This document shows, piece by piece, positions 6,300 through 6,379 of a stretch of DNA of 6,379 nucleotides (within the stretch, counting starts at the first letter, position 1; each line of letters opens with the position of its first letter). The notes under the pieces were generated by a model. The model did not search any database. It saw nothing but the letters and a program-made list of their open reading frames with translations, and was not told where the DNA came from. A program made the translations under genes and the position numbers. This stretch comes from Solobacterium sp. (GTDB taxonomy: Bacteria > Bacillota_I > Bacilli_A > Erysipelotrichales > Erysipelotrichaceae), in assembly GCA_017419465.1 (NCBI GenBank), contig JAFOLE010000229.1, positions 1-6,379 of the forward strand. Reading direction: 5' to 3'.

Positions 6300-6323
6300 T
6301 GATCAACCTCTTTCAACGCGCAA

Positions 6324-6332
6324 ATCATAACA
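6324..6332 (-). promoter_or_regulatory. Candidate extended -10 promoter for HAD-reductase-hpt unit
   Basis: Minus-strand TGTTATGAT is an extended -10 (TG, one base, then TATGAT, 5 of 6 to consensus). The -35 position at 17-bp spacing (6347-6352) reads TGGCGG and is weak, which an extended -10 can compensate. The predicted start near 6317 gives an 18-nt leader containing the AGAGG ribosome binding site of the HAD gene. Confidence 0.45.
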
Positions 6333-6350
6333 GACTATTTTTATTTCCGC

Positions 6351-6369
6351 CATTCTGCAGGGCAGAATG
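6351..6369. repeat. Perfect 8-bp inverted repeat upstream of the HAD gene
   Basis: CATTCTGC (6351-6358) and GCAGAATG (6362-6369) are exact inverted copies around AGG. The left arm touches the weak -35 region of the candidate promoter at 6324-6332, so it could be an operator. It could instead be the stem of a terminator for a gene beyond the right edge, but neither strand shows a T-run after it. The remainder of 6300-6379 holds no gene. Confidence 0.5.
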
Positions 6370-6379
6370 TTCCCCCAAC

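Overview
The window looks like a chromosomal stretch from a low-to-mid GC Firmicute, with roughly even base composition by eye. The Pth and HPRT proteins are Bacillus-like, pth is directly followed by mfd, every gene has a strong Shine-Dalgarno sequence, and no Bacillus-type fin gene lies between pth and mfd. An anaerobic, non-sporulating lineage such as the Erysipelotrichia would fit, but that placement is inference. I see no mobile element, CRISPR array, tRNA or rRNA.

Layout: six of the seven genes are on the minus strand, so in transcription order the window reads right to left. First unit: a HAD-family phosphatase (5649-6299), an aldo/keto reductase with two C-terminal [4Fe-4S] motifs (4466-5602), and hypoxanthine phosphoribosyltransferase hpt (3901-4443). 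A candidate extended -10 promoter and a perfect 19-bp palindrome lie in front of it at the right edge. The spacers are 46 and 22 nt, so the three genes are probably co-transcribed. Second unit: an uncharacterised membrane-anchored protein with a Glu-rich tail (2545-3399), peptidyl-tRNA hydrolase pth (1952-2548, ATGA overlap with the gene before it), and the N-terminal 648 codons of the transcription-repair coupling factor mfd (from a TTG at 1946 off the left edge, 5 nt after pth). A perfect TATAAT -10 precedes this unit.

Between the two units a single plus-strand gene (3611-3847) encodes an unrecognised 78-aa protein. It has a near-perfect Shine-Dalgarno sequence, a two-tier hairpin immediately upstream of it, and a strong, probably bidirectional terminator at 3860-3898 shared with the convergent hpt.

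Functionally the window is mostly housekeeping: rescue of stalled translation (Pth), rescue of stalled transcription and DNA repair (Mfd), and purine salvage (Hpt). In Bacillus, pth-mfd and hpt belong to the same broad chromosomal neighbourhood; here they sit close together with lineage-specific genes inserted. The less-described parts are the membrane protein coupled to pth/mfd and the isolated small gene with its structured leader. I found no clear new multi-gene system.
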